Positions 44,654-55,330 of a stretch of DNA of 64,000 bases are shown piece after piece; position 1 is the first letter of the stretch; every line of letters begins with the position of its first letter. This stretch comes from Mesostigma viride (Eukaryota > Streptophyta > Mesostigmatophyceae > Mesostigmatales > Mesostigmataceae): positions 1,495,776 through 1,559,775 of the forward strand of contig RPFO01000082.1 of NCBI GenBank assembly GCA_009746045.1, in the 5' to 3' direction. The notes beneath the pieces were generated by a model, which worked only from the letters and a program-made list of their open reading frames with translations, was not told where the DNA came from and searched no databases. A program made the translations under genes and the position numbers.

Positions 44654-46470
44654 TCAATAATATTTCCCGTATGGCCATGAAGGCCCACATGAGTTAAACA
44701 TGGCCGAGAGTGATTGCATCATCCTTCTTGGCGACATCGGTCTTGACGACGTCGATGGGGAAGACGGCAGCACCTGCATGTGAACAAAAGAATCCATGAA
44801 CTGTGGCATCCAAAGGCAACAACATATTAGCATCCCATTGAACACGCAGCCACGCTGACCCGGCCATCCAGCCGCCCACGCAGCCACAGAGCCAGCCAGC
44901 CACGCAGTGACGCACCCACCCAGCCACACATCCACGCATCCACGCACCCGGCACCCCACCCCCCCCCCAGCCAGCCACGCAGCCACGCAGCCACGCAGCC
45001 ACGCAGCAGCGCAGCCACGCAGCCACACAGCCACGCACCCTCCTTTCCAGCCACGCAGCCACGCAGCCACGCAGCCACGCAGCCACGCAGCCACGCAGCC
45101 ACGCAGCCACGCAGCCACGCAGCCACGCAGCCACGCAGCCACGCAGCCACGCAGCCACGCAGCCACGCAGCCACGCAGCCACGCAGCCACGCAGCAGCGC
45201 AGCTACGCAGCCACACAGCCACGCACCCTCCTTTCCAGCCAAGCAGCCACGCAGCCACGCAGCCACGCAGCAGCGCAGCCACGCAGCCACACAGCCACGC
45301 ACCCTCCTTTCCAGCCACGCAGCCACGCAGCCACGCAGCAGCGCAGCCACGCAGCCACACAGCCACGCACCCTCCTTTCCAGCCAAGCAGCCACGCAGCC
45401 ACGCAGCCACACAGCCACGCAGCCACGCAGCCACGCAGCAGCGCAGCCACGCAGCCACACAGCCACGCAGCCGCGCAGCCACGCAGCCACGCAGCCACGC
45501 AGCCACGCAGCAGCGCAGCCACGCAGCAGCGCAGCCACGCAGCCACACAGCCACGCACCCTCCTTTCCAGCCACGCAGCCACGCAGCCACGCAGCCACGC
45601 AGCCACGCAGCCACGCAGCCACGCAGCCACGCAGCAGCGCAGCCACGCAGCAGCGCAGCCACGCAGCCACACAGCCACGCACCCTCCTTTCCAGCCAAGC
45701 AGCCACGCAGCCACGCAGCCACGCAGCAGCGCAGCCACGCAGCCACACAGCCACGCAGCCACGCAGCCACGCAGCCACGCAGCCACGCAGCCACGCAGCC
45801 ACGCAGCCACGCAGCCATGCAGCCACGCAGCCACGCAGCAGCGCAGCCACGCAGCCACACAGCCACGCACCCTCCTTTCCAGCCACGCAGCCACGCAGCC
45901 ACGCAGCCACGCAGCCACGCAGCAGCGCAGCCACGCAGCCACACAGCCACGCACCCTCCTTTCCAGCCAAGCAGCCACGCAGCCACGCAGCCACGCAGCA
46001 GCGCAGCCACGCAGCCACACAGCCACGCACCCTCCTTTCCAGCCAAGCAGCCACGCAGCCACGCAGCCACGCAGCCACGCAGCCACGCAGCCACGCAGCC
46101 ACGCAGCCACGCAGCCACGCAGCCACGCAGCAGCGCAGCCACGCAGCCACACAGCCACGCACCCTCCTTTCCAGCCAAGCAGCCACGCAGCCACGCAGCA
46201 GCGCAGCCACGCAGCCACACAGCCACGCACCCTCCTTTCCAGCCAAGCAGCCACGCAGTCACACAGTCAAATCCCCCCTACACCCCCCCCCCACACACAC
46301 CCCCACCCCACCCACTCAACACTACACGAATGACTCACAAAGAACTGCTGCACCACCGATGATCCCTGCGGGAACTGCTCTGCTGCCGACGGTCCCTGCG
46401 AAAACTGCTGCAGTGCCGACAATGCCTGTGGAAACTGCGACATTGCCGACGCTGCCTGCGGGAACTGAAG

Positions 46471-46563
<93 letters not shown>

Positions 46564-46600
46564 AGTTGTTGCTGCAGTTGCTGCTGCAGTTGCTGCTGCA

Positions 46601-46642
<42 letters not shown>

Positions 46643-46913
46643 GCTGGACCACTTGTTTCTGCACCTCTTGACGCAGCTGCAAACCAAGCTCTTCAACCTT
46701 CTTGCTTTGGTTCTCCATAGCTCGTTGCATCTCTCTCATCGTCTGTTCCACGCCCACCAGTACGGGGGTCGGCGGCGGCAGCGGCTGGGTACGCTCTGGC
46801 TGGGTGCGCTCTGGCTGCCGTGCAGGACCTTGCCACATCGGCCGGCGCATTGGTGGTTTGCACCGGCCAAAAAATCTACTTTCATGGCACCAGATTTCTT
46901 TCCTAGCACCCAT
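44654..46913 (-). CDS. Q-rich coiled-coil protein gene, two exons (partial model)
   Basis: Exon 1 (46,913-46,339) reads MGARKEIWCHESRFFGRCKP, a Pro-rich part (TQPLPPPTPVLVGV), a predicted coiled coil (QTMREMQRAMENQSKKVEEL...LRQEVQKQVVQLE) and a CAG-encoded polyGln tract. After the tract the best frame is one step off: LQFPQAASAMSQFPQALSAL...SSVVQQFF, then GTGAGT at 46,338. Exon 2 (44,773-44,654, after TTTGTTCACATGCAG) continues in phase 0: VLPSSPSTSSRPMSPRRMMQ...YGKYY, TGA. The frame change inside the CAG tract may be a repeat-length error. Another frame upstream (MPDADSRSDDMDELIDLCYA from 46,990) may hold the true N-terminus. Function unknown; low-complexity Q/S/P composition suggests a regulatory or scaffold protein. 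Confidence 0.45.
44878..46262. repeat. 8-bp minisatellite (GCAGCCAC) with higher-order units
   Basis: About 1.4 kb of GCAGCCAC units with GCAGCAGC, GCAGCCACA and GCACCCTCCTTTCCAGCCAA variants in a repeating order. Because 8 is not a multiple of 3, all frames cycle through the same residues, producing spurious ORFs of up to 676 codons (ATQPRSHA or GCVAAWLR repeats). It fills most of the intron of the minus-strand Q-rich gene. Confidence 0.95.
46468..46640. repeat. CTG/CAG trinucleotide tract
   Basis: About 30 CTG units (46,470-46,562), four CAGTTGCTG interruptions, then about 12 more CTG. It encodes polyGln on the minus strand. Confidence 0.95.
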
Positions 46914-47153
46914 TTCCTACAATCGTCCCCGGCATAACACAAATCAATCAATTCGTCCATGTCATCGCTTCGGCTATCAGCATCGGGCATAGTTCCCGTG
47001 GCTAGTGCCCATCATTCTTTCCACCTTGAGCGGGGCGAAGTCACGAATTCAAGCGCGAAGTGCATTTGAATCAAGCGGGAACTGGGTGACACTCCTTGAA
47101 GACGTGCAGCTCCAAGGCATGCAAATGATGCAATGTATGAAAGATACGATACG

Positions 47154-48110
47154 CAAAGTTCAGGTGTTCAGGTGAAGCCGTGAAGACGTGGTGAAGACAG
47201 GTGAAGACGCGGTGAAGACGTGAAGACGTGAAGACGTGAAGACGTGAAGACGTGAAGACACGATACGGCAAGTTCAGGTGAAGTTCAGGTGTTCAGGTGA
47301 AGCCGTGAAGACGTGAAGACGTGAAGCCGTGAAGACGTGGTGAAGACAGGTGAAGACGCGGTGAAGACGTGAAGACGTGAAGACGTGAAGACGTGAAGAC
47401 GTGAAGACACGATACGGCAAGTTCAGGTGAAGTTCAGGTGTTCAGGTGAAGCCGTGAAGACGTGAAGACGCGAAGACGTGAAGACGTGGTGAAGACAGGT
47501 GAAGACGCGGTGAAGACGTGAAGACGTGAAGACGTGAAGACGTGAAGACGTGAAGACACGATACGGCAAGTTCAGGTGAAGTTCAGGTGTTCAGGTGAAG
47601 CCGTGAAGCCGTGAAGACGTGAAGCCGTGAAGACGTGGTGAAGACAGGTGAAGACGCGGTGAAGACGTGAAGACGTGAAGACGTGAAGACGTGAAGACGT
47701 GAAGACACGATACGGCAAGTTCAGGTGAAGTTCAGGTGTTCAGGTGAAGCCGTGAAGCCGTGAAGCCGTGAAGCCGTGAAGACGTGGTGAAGACAGGTGA
47801 AGACGCGGTGAAGACGTGAAGACGTGAAGACGTGAAGACGTGAAGACGTGAAGACACGATACGGCAAGTTCAGGTGAAGTTCAGGTGTTCAGGTGAAGCC
47901 GTGAAGACGTGAAGACGTGAAGCCGTGAAGACGTGGTGAAGACAGGTGAAGACGCGGTGAAGACGTGAAGACGTGAAGACGTGCATGCAAGGTATCAAAG
48001 ATACGATACGCCGCAAGTTCAGGTGAAGTCGTGAAGACGTGAAGACGTGAAGACGTGAAGACGTGAAGACGTGAAGACGTGAAGACGTGAAGACCAGGAC
48101 TGTCACGTGA
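47154..48110. repeat. GTGAAGACG minisatellite with ~147-bp higher-order units (copy 1)
   Basis: 9-bp units organised in five to six larger units, each with CACGATACGGCAAGTTCAGG, GTTCAGGTGTTCAGGTGAAG and GTGGTGAAGACAGGTGAAGA landmarks. Apparent minus-strand ORFs (VFTSSRLH repeats) are satellite artefacts. Confidence 0.95.
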
Positions 48111-48627
48111 AGACTGGGACGTGAAGGCAAGTTGCAGCACTCGGCCGCTGCAGTCGCACGCAGGTAGAAACGAGTATTGCTGCTTGAATCTGTCAAGACC
48201 CCATCGAATGTAAAACATGTTTTTCGTAAAGAAATCCGACTCGTGGGCGGGCTTTACATATTGCTTCTGTCCAAGCACTACCGGATGTAAAACAGTATAC
48301 TTCTTGAAGAAATAAGTTGGGGCTTTGTTGGGCGTCACATTTGACCGGTGGGCGGAGTTTCCTGCTTCTGTGAAGGCGCCATGGAATGTAGATCAGTAGA
48401 TTTTCTAAAGAAATCTGAGTTGTGGGCGGGGCCTTTATTGCTTGTGTCCATCCACCACCGGATGTAGAACAGTAGACTTATTGAAGGTGAATCACGATAC
48501 AACAGCTGTAGTTGACAACATCATGACCGGCACATCTTTCCCCCACCGCTGCTCAACCCGGTCCCCCCCAAACTCCTCCACACTTGCCCACCTTTCCACC
48601 CTCCTCCACGGCCCGTTGTGTTTGCAG

Positions 48628-49403
48628 GCGTTGGCACAAAGGGAGGAGGCCGTGCGAGCCGGGAAACTCACGGTATGGTTTGATTTCTAGTTTTGTATTA
48701 GGACCCTAGGGTAGCTATGTTATATAGGCATGTCTGACAGCATAGCTCACCATTTCATTACCATGGGATGCTGAGCATACCATTTCCAGAGAGGTAAGTC
48801 AGTCACTCTTCGCAGTTGACAAGTCAGAGAAAGCAATCAAGTGCAGCGTTCACAACTCTTGCCGCTCGTAACCTTTTGTCTGCCCGGTTTGGCAGCTCCC
48901 TGTCTTTGCTTTCTCTCGTATTTCTTTCTTTTGTCTCTTTTCTACATCTTTCTTTGCTAATTCTTGAATATATGATGCTATTGTAGCATCCTTCTAGCGC
49001 GGATCGCTCTTAATATCCTTCTCGCGCACGTTTCCTCGCTTTTTCTCATGTAAGAGCGTCTTCCCTGCCCATGCAGCGTGTACCTGGTGTGTGTGGCTCT
49101 GCCTTGCCAATCACAACTGACCGACATGCTGGTCAGGCACTGCAGGTCGTTGCCCTTGCGTGTGTGAACCTGCTGTTTTGGCTGTTCCCATGGCCGCTGC
49201 GTGTGTCCGTGAATGATACCATGGGAGGGAGACTTCTCCCATGGGTCCCCTTCGCTGACACTCGTGATGTAGGTTCGCGTCGACTTGTTTCTCTCACTGT
49301 GCCCATATTGGCCTCGCACGGCTTTGTCTCTCATTCCTTGTTTGCATGCGGCGGCGTGTAGACCATCATCTTCATCCGAGACCGCAACAGCAAGGGCCAG
49401 GAG
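48628..49403 (+). pseudogene. CFAP299: CFAP299-like exon pair (copy 1), incomplete gene
   Basis: Exon a, 48,628-48,672, lies between GTGTTTGCAG and GTATGG: ALAQREEAVRAGKLT. Exon b, 49,362-49,403, lies between GCGGCGTGTAG and GTGAGT: TIIFIRDRNSKGQE. Joined in phase 0 they match the conserved core of CFAP299 (C4orf22), a cilium- and flagellum-associated protein, where ALAxREE..R.GKL is followed directly by (V/I)IFIRDRNS.GQE. The intron is 689 bp. The next conserved segment (SGYIDYAHRL-type) and earlier exons were not found; a GC-rich minisatellite follows. It may be a gene fragment, or a real gene with long introns reaching outside the block. Annotated as incomplete. Confidence 0.7.
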
Positions 49404-49587
49404 GTGAGTAATTGCTGAGGGCATGGCTCCTATCCCCTGATGAGTCTAGCGCCATGTACCACCCTCTATGCCTGCATATAGGTGACGCATTGAAAATGCA
49501 AGCATCTTACTAGAAGTAGCACGGGCCTCCGAGGTGAGATTTTGCGCAGGCCTCATGATCCCAATGGACCTGCGAAGCGCATGGCGC

Positions 49588-50560
49588 GCATGGGCGGCCG
49601 GCCGGCGCAGCTGGCATGCGGCGGGGCGGGGCTGTCGACGGGCGGCGGGGCAGGGCCGTCGGCGCACGGGGGGCCAGCGGCGCTGCCGGTGCGCGCGGGC
49701 GGCGGGCCGGCGCACCTGGCATGCGGCGGGGCAGGGCTGTCGACGGGCGGCGGGGCGGGGCAGTCGACGGGCGGCGGGGCAGGGCCAGCGGCGCTGCCGG
49801 CGCGCGTGGGCGGCGGGCCGGCGCAGCTGGCATGCGGCGGGGCGGGGCTGTCGACGGGCGGCGGGGCAGGGCTGTCGACGGGCGGCGGGGCAGGGCCGTC
49901 GGCGCGCGGGGGGCCAGCGGCGCTGCCGGCGCGCGCGGGCGGCGGGCCGGCGCACCTGGCATGCGGTGGGTCGGGGCTGTCGACGGGCGGCGGGGCGGGG
50001 CAGTCGACGGGCGGCGGGGCAGGGCCGTCAGCGCGCGGGGGGCCAGCGGCGCTGCCGGCGCGCGTGGGCGGCGGGCCGGCGCAGCTGGCATGCGGCGGGG
50101 CGGGGCAGTCGACGGGCGGCGGGGCGGGGCAGCCGGTGCGCGGCGGGGCGGCGCCGTCGGCGGGCGGCGAGGTGGCGCAGCCAGCGCGCAGCGAGGTGGC
50201 AGCGGCGGCGCAGCCTGCATGCGGCGGGGCAGGGCTGTCGACGGGCGGCGGGGCGGGGCAGTCGACGGGCGGCGGGGCAGGGCCGTCGGCGCGCGGGGGC
50301 CAGCGGCGCTGCCGGCGCGCATGGGCGGCGGGCCGGCGCAGCTGGCATGCGGCGGGGCGGGGCTGTCAACGGGCGGCGGGGCAGGGCCGTCGGCACGCGG
50401 GGGGCCAACGGCGCTGCCGGCGCGCGTGGGCGGCGGGCCGGCGCAGCTGGCATGCGGCGGGGCGGGGCAGCCTGTCGACGGGCTACGGGGCGGGGCAGCC
50501 GGCGCGCGGCGGGCCGGCGGCGCAGCCGGCGGGCAGCGGAGCGGCGGAGCGGCACAGCCG
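49588..50560. repeat. GC-rich minisatellite (copy 1)
   Basis: About 1 kb of GGCGGGGCAGGGCTGTCGAC, GGGCCAGCGGCGCTGCCGGC and GGCCGGCGCAGCTGGCATGC blocks in variable order, units roughly 100-150 bp. It is open in several frames on both strands because stops are excluded by composition, so the long ORFs here are not evidence of coding. Confidence 0.9.
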
Positions 50561-50584
50561 GTGCCTGAAAAACGCGGTCGCTCA

Positions 50585-52115
50585 ATGAAGGTGCACCACG
50601 CCGTCTTCTTCCAGGTACAGGGCAACACAGAGACCTGGTTGTCCTACCGGACCACGGAGTCCCAAAAGACGCCGTGGCAGCCCGCGGGGACTCGACAGGA
50701 AGGCGCGCCACGGTGCGGGAAGGCGATGACACAGCCATACAGGTTTGATGCGGAGGGGCGGCCGCTGTTTGGCGTCCGACTTGTGGATCCAGACCGCATT
50801 CCGATGTTGCAGGACACCCCAGCCTTCGCACCATTGAACATGGAGTTTCTGGGGAAGGAGCTGGAGTCGATCAAAACAAGGGTCGAGAAGTTGCCCCATG
50901 GCATCTGGCAGTGGTACTTTCCGCCCGACACCATCAAGCCAAACAAGGCCTTTTTTCGCAAGTCAAGTCCCACATGCCCCTGAGGAGGTGCCTGAGGAGT
51001 GGCGCCCTTTGCCGTGGCCATCTCGCGCGGACATCTCCGCCCTGCGTGAGCACGATGCAGCGCCTGAACCACCACCGACGCAAGAAGAGCACTTCATGGC
51101 GTTGGTCGACGCAGAGGCGGTGCGCGTCACCCCGCTGGTAGACCGAGTTCGTCATGATGGCCACACACAGCAGGAATGGGCGGCAGAAGACAGGGCCATG
51201 GCAGCCAAGGTCGCTTACTTGAAGCGCATGCAAGGCGTTGAGAAAGGCTCCGCTGTTCTATACTGGCACCCTTCAGCTGGTATTCTCTGCAACTCGAAGC
51301 TCACGTGGACTCCAGTCCTCGTTGGCATCATCAAGGAGGTGGTTGCGAAGGAGGATGGCGGCCAACCTTCTATTGAGCTCTTTGTATACCGCGCTAAGCA
51401 TTTGCATGACACGTGGCACCCGTGGAATACAGACATTGCGCAATGGCCCCATCCGCCAACCACTGCGGCGCACACGGTGATCATCACCGCCTCAGACCTC
51501 GTCTTGACACAAGTGGTGGGCAAGCGAGGTCAGCCGCCCCATGGAGTCTCCTTGGGTGCGAACAAAAAGCTCACCAAGGAGTGCCTAAAGGCGCTGAAGG
51601 AGGTGCCCTATGACGCGGAACACCCGGTCGTGAAGTGGCAAGATGCTGAATGCTCAAAGGGCATCGTCGGCATGGCGAAGGCATGCTGGGAAGGCGTAAC
51701 GCTGCAGGTCAAGAGTGGCAGCCGCAACCTCGTAGGGCAAGTCGTGTGTCATTGGGCGTCGGAGCGTGTGACATCCGCGGACGGTCGCACCGAAAGCCGG
51801 GACGGCAGGTACCATGGTCGTGTCGCTGTTGTCGACACGCAAAACGACATGGTAGCCATGTACTGGGGTGCCCGTTGGGAGGAGGACGCGGTTTCTTGCG
51901 TGCCTCTCCACGAGCTGGAGGCACAGATCTGCGGGTGCCCCGGTGTGGTCGTCCCTGCGTTGCAAGCGCCGGATATCACCCTGGCCGAGGCTCGATTGCG
52001 CGAGATGGTTCCACCCAGCGACGTTGTGGCGGAGAACAACAACGCAGGCGCCTCCCGGCGTCGGAAGCGAGCGCTCATCCTTGCCGATGACGATGACGAC
52101 GACGACGACTGCTGA
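50585..52115 (+). CDS. Unrecognised protein, two frames joined at a T6 run (copy 1)
   Basis: ATG at 50,585 opens MKVHHAVFFQVQGNTETWLS and runs to TGA at 50,983. The downstream frame, open from 50,898 to 52,115, continues the protein sense from a TTTTTT run at 50,951-50,956 (NKAFF|ASQVPHAPEEVPEEW), so one frame change near there would give about 509 residues. The second part has two regions that look like small beta-barrel modules (GSAVLYWHPS...VLVGIIKEVV...IELFVYR; YHGRVAVVDTQNDMVAMYWG), perhaps Tudor/BAH-like, and ends in a basic then acidic tail (SRRRKRALILADDDDDDDDC). Causes could be an intron, programmed frameshifting or an inactivating insertion. I recognise no family. Confidence 0.5.
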
Positions 52116-52124
52116 AGCGCAAGC

Positions 52125-52520
52125 AGCGTTGTTGTCATTGAGCTGCTCATGTGCTGCTGCTGCTGCTGTGCTGCCATGCTACTGCTGCTGCATTGCTGCC
52201 GTGCTGCTGCTGTGCTATTGTGCTGATGTGTTGCTGCATTGCTGCCGTGCCGCTGATGTATTGCTGTCGTGCTGCTGTGTTGATGCACTGCTGCATTGCT
52301 GCCGTGCTGCTGAGCTAGTACTGCCTATTAGTGAATTTCCTATCAATGGACTATAGTCCACTGATAGGAAATTCAGGAATCGGCATACTAAGTTGCTGCT
52401 GCGCTGACTTGTGCTCCTGCTATGCGGCCGTGTTGATGTGCTACAGTTGTGCTGCTGCTGTGCTACGGTCATGCTGCTGCTGTGTTGCTGGGCTGATGTG
52501 TTGTTGCATTGATGTAGTGG
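52125..52520. repeat. Degenerate TGCTG-rich region with palindrome (copy 1)
   Basis: 3' flank of the unknown gene: imperfect GTGCTGCTG, GCATTGCTGCC and GTGTTGATG repeats. The 42-bp palindrome at 52,333 lies in the middle. Confidence 0.7.
52333..52374. repeat. 42-bp near-perfect palindrome (copy 1)
   Basis: GAATTTCCTATCAATGGACT and its complement meet at a central TATA with only one mismatched pair (position 14 against 29). Confidence 0.95.
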
Positions 52521-52522
52521 CT

Positions 52523-54487
52523 ATTCATGTCCCACGTAGCTCCCACAAAAACCAGCATCTTCATTAAAACAATAAGTGGAAGCATACATGTGACACTAAT
52601 TGACATGCCCGGAGGCACGCCGTTCAAGGCCCTTCATGAAGTACGTTGCCCTAGAGGCAACCAAGACAAGGGTGGGTGGGTGGGGAGCAAAGAAAGAGGC
52701 CGACAAAACCAGCCAGAGCGGCTTTTAGTCGCAAAACCTCCCTTATCCCTAGCTAACTGACGTCATTAAACCCTTATGTTTAGTGGATGCTAGTAAGACG
52801 CTAACCGTACAGACCGGGGTAGAATATCCCGAATCTGCACGGCTAGTATTAAATAATGCGTAGGTTGTTCTTTTCAGGGGCACTGCACCTCACGCCCCGT
52901 TCCGCCCGGGTATAATCAACCCAAGCGCGGAACGCACATTTTATTTAATTCATTTTTCAACCATGCACTATATTGCATCTACTAATCACAAAAGCTCTAG
53001 CCAAACAGCTACGAGTAAACACTGCGACCTATAAGCCGCTCATCCAGCGGCCTCTTGTTCCCGCATTCACGTATAGAAGAAACTCCGTTCAAAGAACCCC
53101 GATTCATGTCCCACGTAGCTCCCACAAAAACCAGCATCTTCATTAAAACAATAAGTGGAAGCATACATGTGACACTAATTGACATGCCCGGAGGCACGCC
53201 GTTCAAGGCCCTTCATGAAGTACGTTGCCCAATCACCCCCGCCCTGGCTTTCCCTTGAAGCCGCACTCCACCTTGCTCGTTGTCACAAGTGACCGCCCTG
53301 CCGCAAAACGGGAGCCCCCCACATCGGGAGGCGTGTGCCCGGCGGCTGTGGATGCATGGCCAGGCCCAAAAAGGCCCAGCGCATTTGCACTGCGATTGCG
53401 CACGGCCAGCCTATCATGACCCCTCTCGGGGCCCCGAGTCGGTACCGCTATGGCCGTCTCCCCATAGACCCGGGGTGCTTCGAGAAAAAACGTGGACCTA
53501 GCCCAGGCCCCGCCAGCCCGGATGCCCGAGGCCACAGCCCCAGGCACCTGGCTGAACGAGAGTCCGTTCAGCCAAGACCGCATTCCCCCCCGAGGTTTCT
53601 ATGCGTGGGGAAAAAATTTCTAGCTTAGACGCTTTTCCCATCGCCGTCCCCAGCCCCAACCACCCCCCCCTCGGCGGAAGGCAATTGCAAAGTTTGCTGG
53701 CCAGCAGCAATTTCCGAAGAAAAAGCCGCAGGCCGCGGACCGAGACACGGGTCGCCAGTGCCAGCCATCCGGCTCCAACCCGGGGTGCAAGCATCCCCAG
53801 GTACGGAGCACCAGCTCGCGCACTGGGCCGACCAAGCGACAGTTGAGCACCTGTCACGGCATCCGGCCCACCAAAGACCCCAAGCTGGGGAAAAGGTGCG
53901 GACCGGAGGTAATCTTTTTCTTTTCTTTTAGTTAACCGGGCGAGGAACTACGCCTGGCCGGTTAACAACTGGAAGTCTCACCACTGGCCAAGTGGCCAGT
54001 GCAACCAGTGCTTTTGGGATTTTGCTCCGCAGCACCCATAGCTGCGGCTGCCGCCGCAACGACAACGAGCAAAGAAAGAGGCCGACAAAACCAGCCAGAG
54101 CGGCTTTTAGTCGCAAAACCTCCCTTATCCCTAGCTAACTGACGTCATTAAACCCTTATGTTTAGTGGATGCTAGTAAGACGCTAACCGTACAGACCGGG
54201 GGTAGAATATCCCGAATCTGCACGGCTAGTATTAAATAATGCGTAGGTTGTTCTTTTCAGGGGCACTGCACCTCACGCCCCGTTCCGCCCGGGTATAATC
54301 AACCCAAGCGCGGAACGCACATTTTATTTAATTCATTTTTCAACCATGCACTATATTGCATCTACTAATCACAAAAGCTCTAGCCAAACAGCTACGAGTA
54401 AACACTGCGACCTATAAGCCGCTCATCCAGCGGCCTCTTGTTCCCGCATTCACGTATAGAAGAAACTCCGTTCAAAGAACCCCGATT
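52523..54487 (+). repeat. A/B repeat units around a unique core (copy 1)
   Basis: Unit A (52,523-52,651 and 53,102-53,230) starts ATTCATGTCCCACGTAGC. Unit B, about 420 bp (52,685-53,104 and 54,067-54,487), starts GAGCAAAGAAAGAGGCCGAC and ends AAGAACCCCGATT. The order is A-B-A-core-B, with a GC-rich core of 836 bp (53,231-54,066). B...B direct repeats around an internal segment could be a short terminal-repeat retroelement (TRIM) or a plain segmental duplication. In one frame unit A reads TSIFIKTISGSIHVTLIDMP, loosely like the start of ubiquitin-like folds. Confidence 0.7.
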
Positions 54488-55330
54488 GTTCCGCTACTAC
54501 AATTTGCTACTGATGCCGCTGCTGGTGCTTTTTTGCATGTCAGTGCCCGCTATGTTCACACCACTGTTGCCGCGGTTGGTATCGCGTGATTTCCACCGGT
54601 TGTGCGTTGACATGTGTTACTCATGCATTTCCCCTATATTTGGTAGCACGCGGTTTCGCGTTAGTTACCCTGCCAGCCGTTAAGAATGTACTCCAGCACA
54701 AGTACATTTTGAGTTTTTCCAAGTTTCTTGTTTTTTGCTTGTTTCAAGTTCAGTTTTGCATAAAAAGTGTCCCCATAGCCCCTGGATCTCATCTGGAGGT
54801 AGTTGAACTAGTATATGCTACAATATACTAGGTTGTACTATTTTCTACTACATTTATACTATAATGTACTAAATTGAACTACATCTGAACTAAGTGTAAC
54901 TGTGATTGATGCCCCTGTAACGTCTCCCAATGCTCAATAACAGGTCTGGCCACCATTGGTGACCTCCTAGAGCCATTCACAGCTGCATTTCGTGGATCAC
55001 CGCACAAAAAAAAAATGTTTTACTTAGCCTTATCAACATGGGAATGAGGGCTTTGGTGTGCAAACATGCATGTGTGCTAAAAATTGGACATTCTGACACT
55101 GCGCGAGAGTCTGGTAATACTTAAGCACTTCAGGTCATGATCGAAGTATAGAATGAACTGATGCAAGCAATCAAGCATTATGCAAGGAATGGAATGCTGC
55201 AATGAATTTTAGCAGTAATACTTGCAACTAGGGAACACACGATAAAGTCACGAATCTGACATGCATTGTGCCGTCATGGCACATGCATGAACATGTACAC
55301 GAACAGAGGATCACGCTGACGCCCACGTGC
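54488..55330. other. Single-copy spacer
   Basis: No recognised gene. A short hydrophobic frame continues from unit B (LFRYYNLLLMPLLVLFCMSV, to 54,683). Around 54,800-54,900 there are TACTA/TACTAT-rich repeats. Confidence 0.35.

Larger units (their letters stand above)
46923..54487. repeat. 7.5-kb duplicated block, copy 1
   Basis: Matches 56,501-64,000 base for base over long stretches at a shift of 9,575-9,579. The differences I found are mostly small indels (G-run lengths near 49,906 and 50,036, one C near 51,981, AA at 62,351). The block contains the GTGAAGACG minisatellite, CFAP299 exons, GC-rich minisatellite, unknown gene and A/B repeat units. Copy 2 starts exactly at the end of the N gap. 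Confidence 0.95.

Noticed and set aside
44694-46937. ORFs of up to 676 codons (ATQPRSHA, GCVAAWLR repeats)
   Set aside because: The 8-bp unit cycles through all frames, so every frame is open. No start context or domain.
47154-48110. CRISPR array
   Set aside because: Units are contiguous 9-bp repeats with no unique spacers, in a nuclear genome with introns.
49510-50628. Long Pro/Arg/Ala-rich and Gly-rich ORFs
   Set aside because: GC-rich minisatellite without stops; frames differ between the two block copies because of one-base G-run changes.
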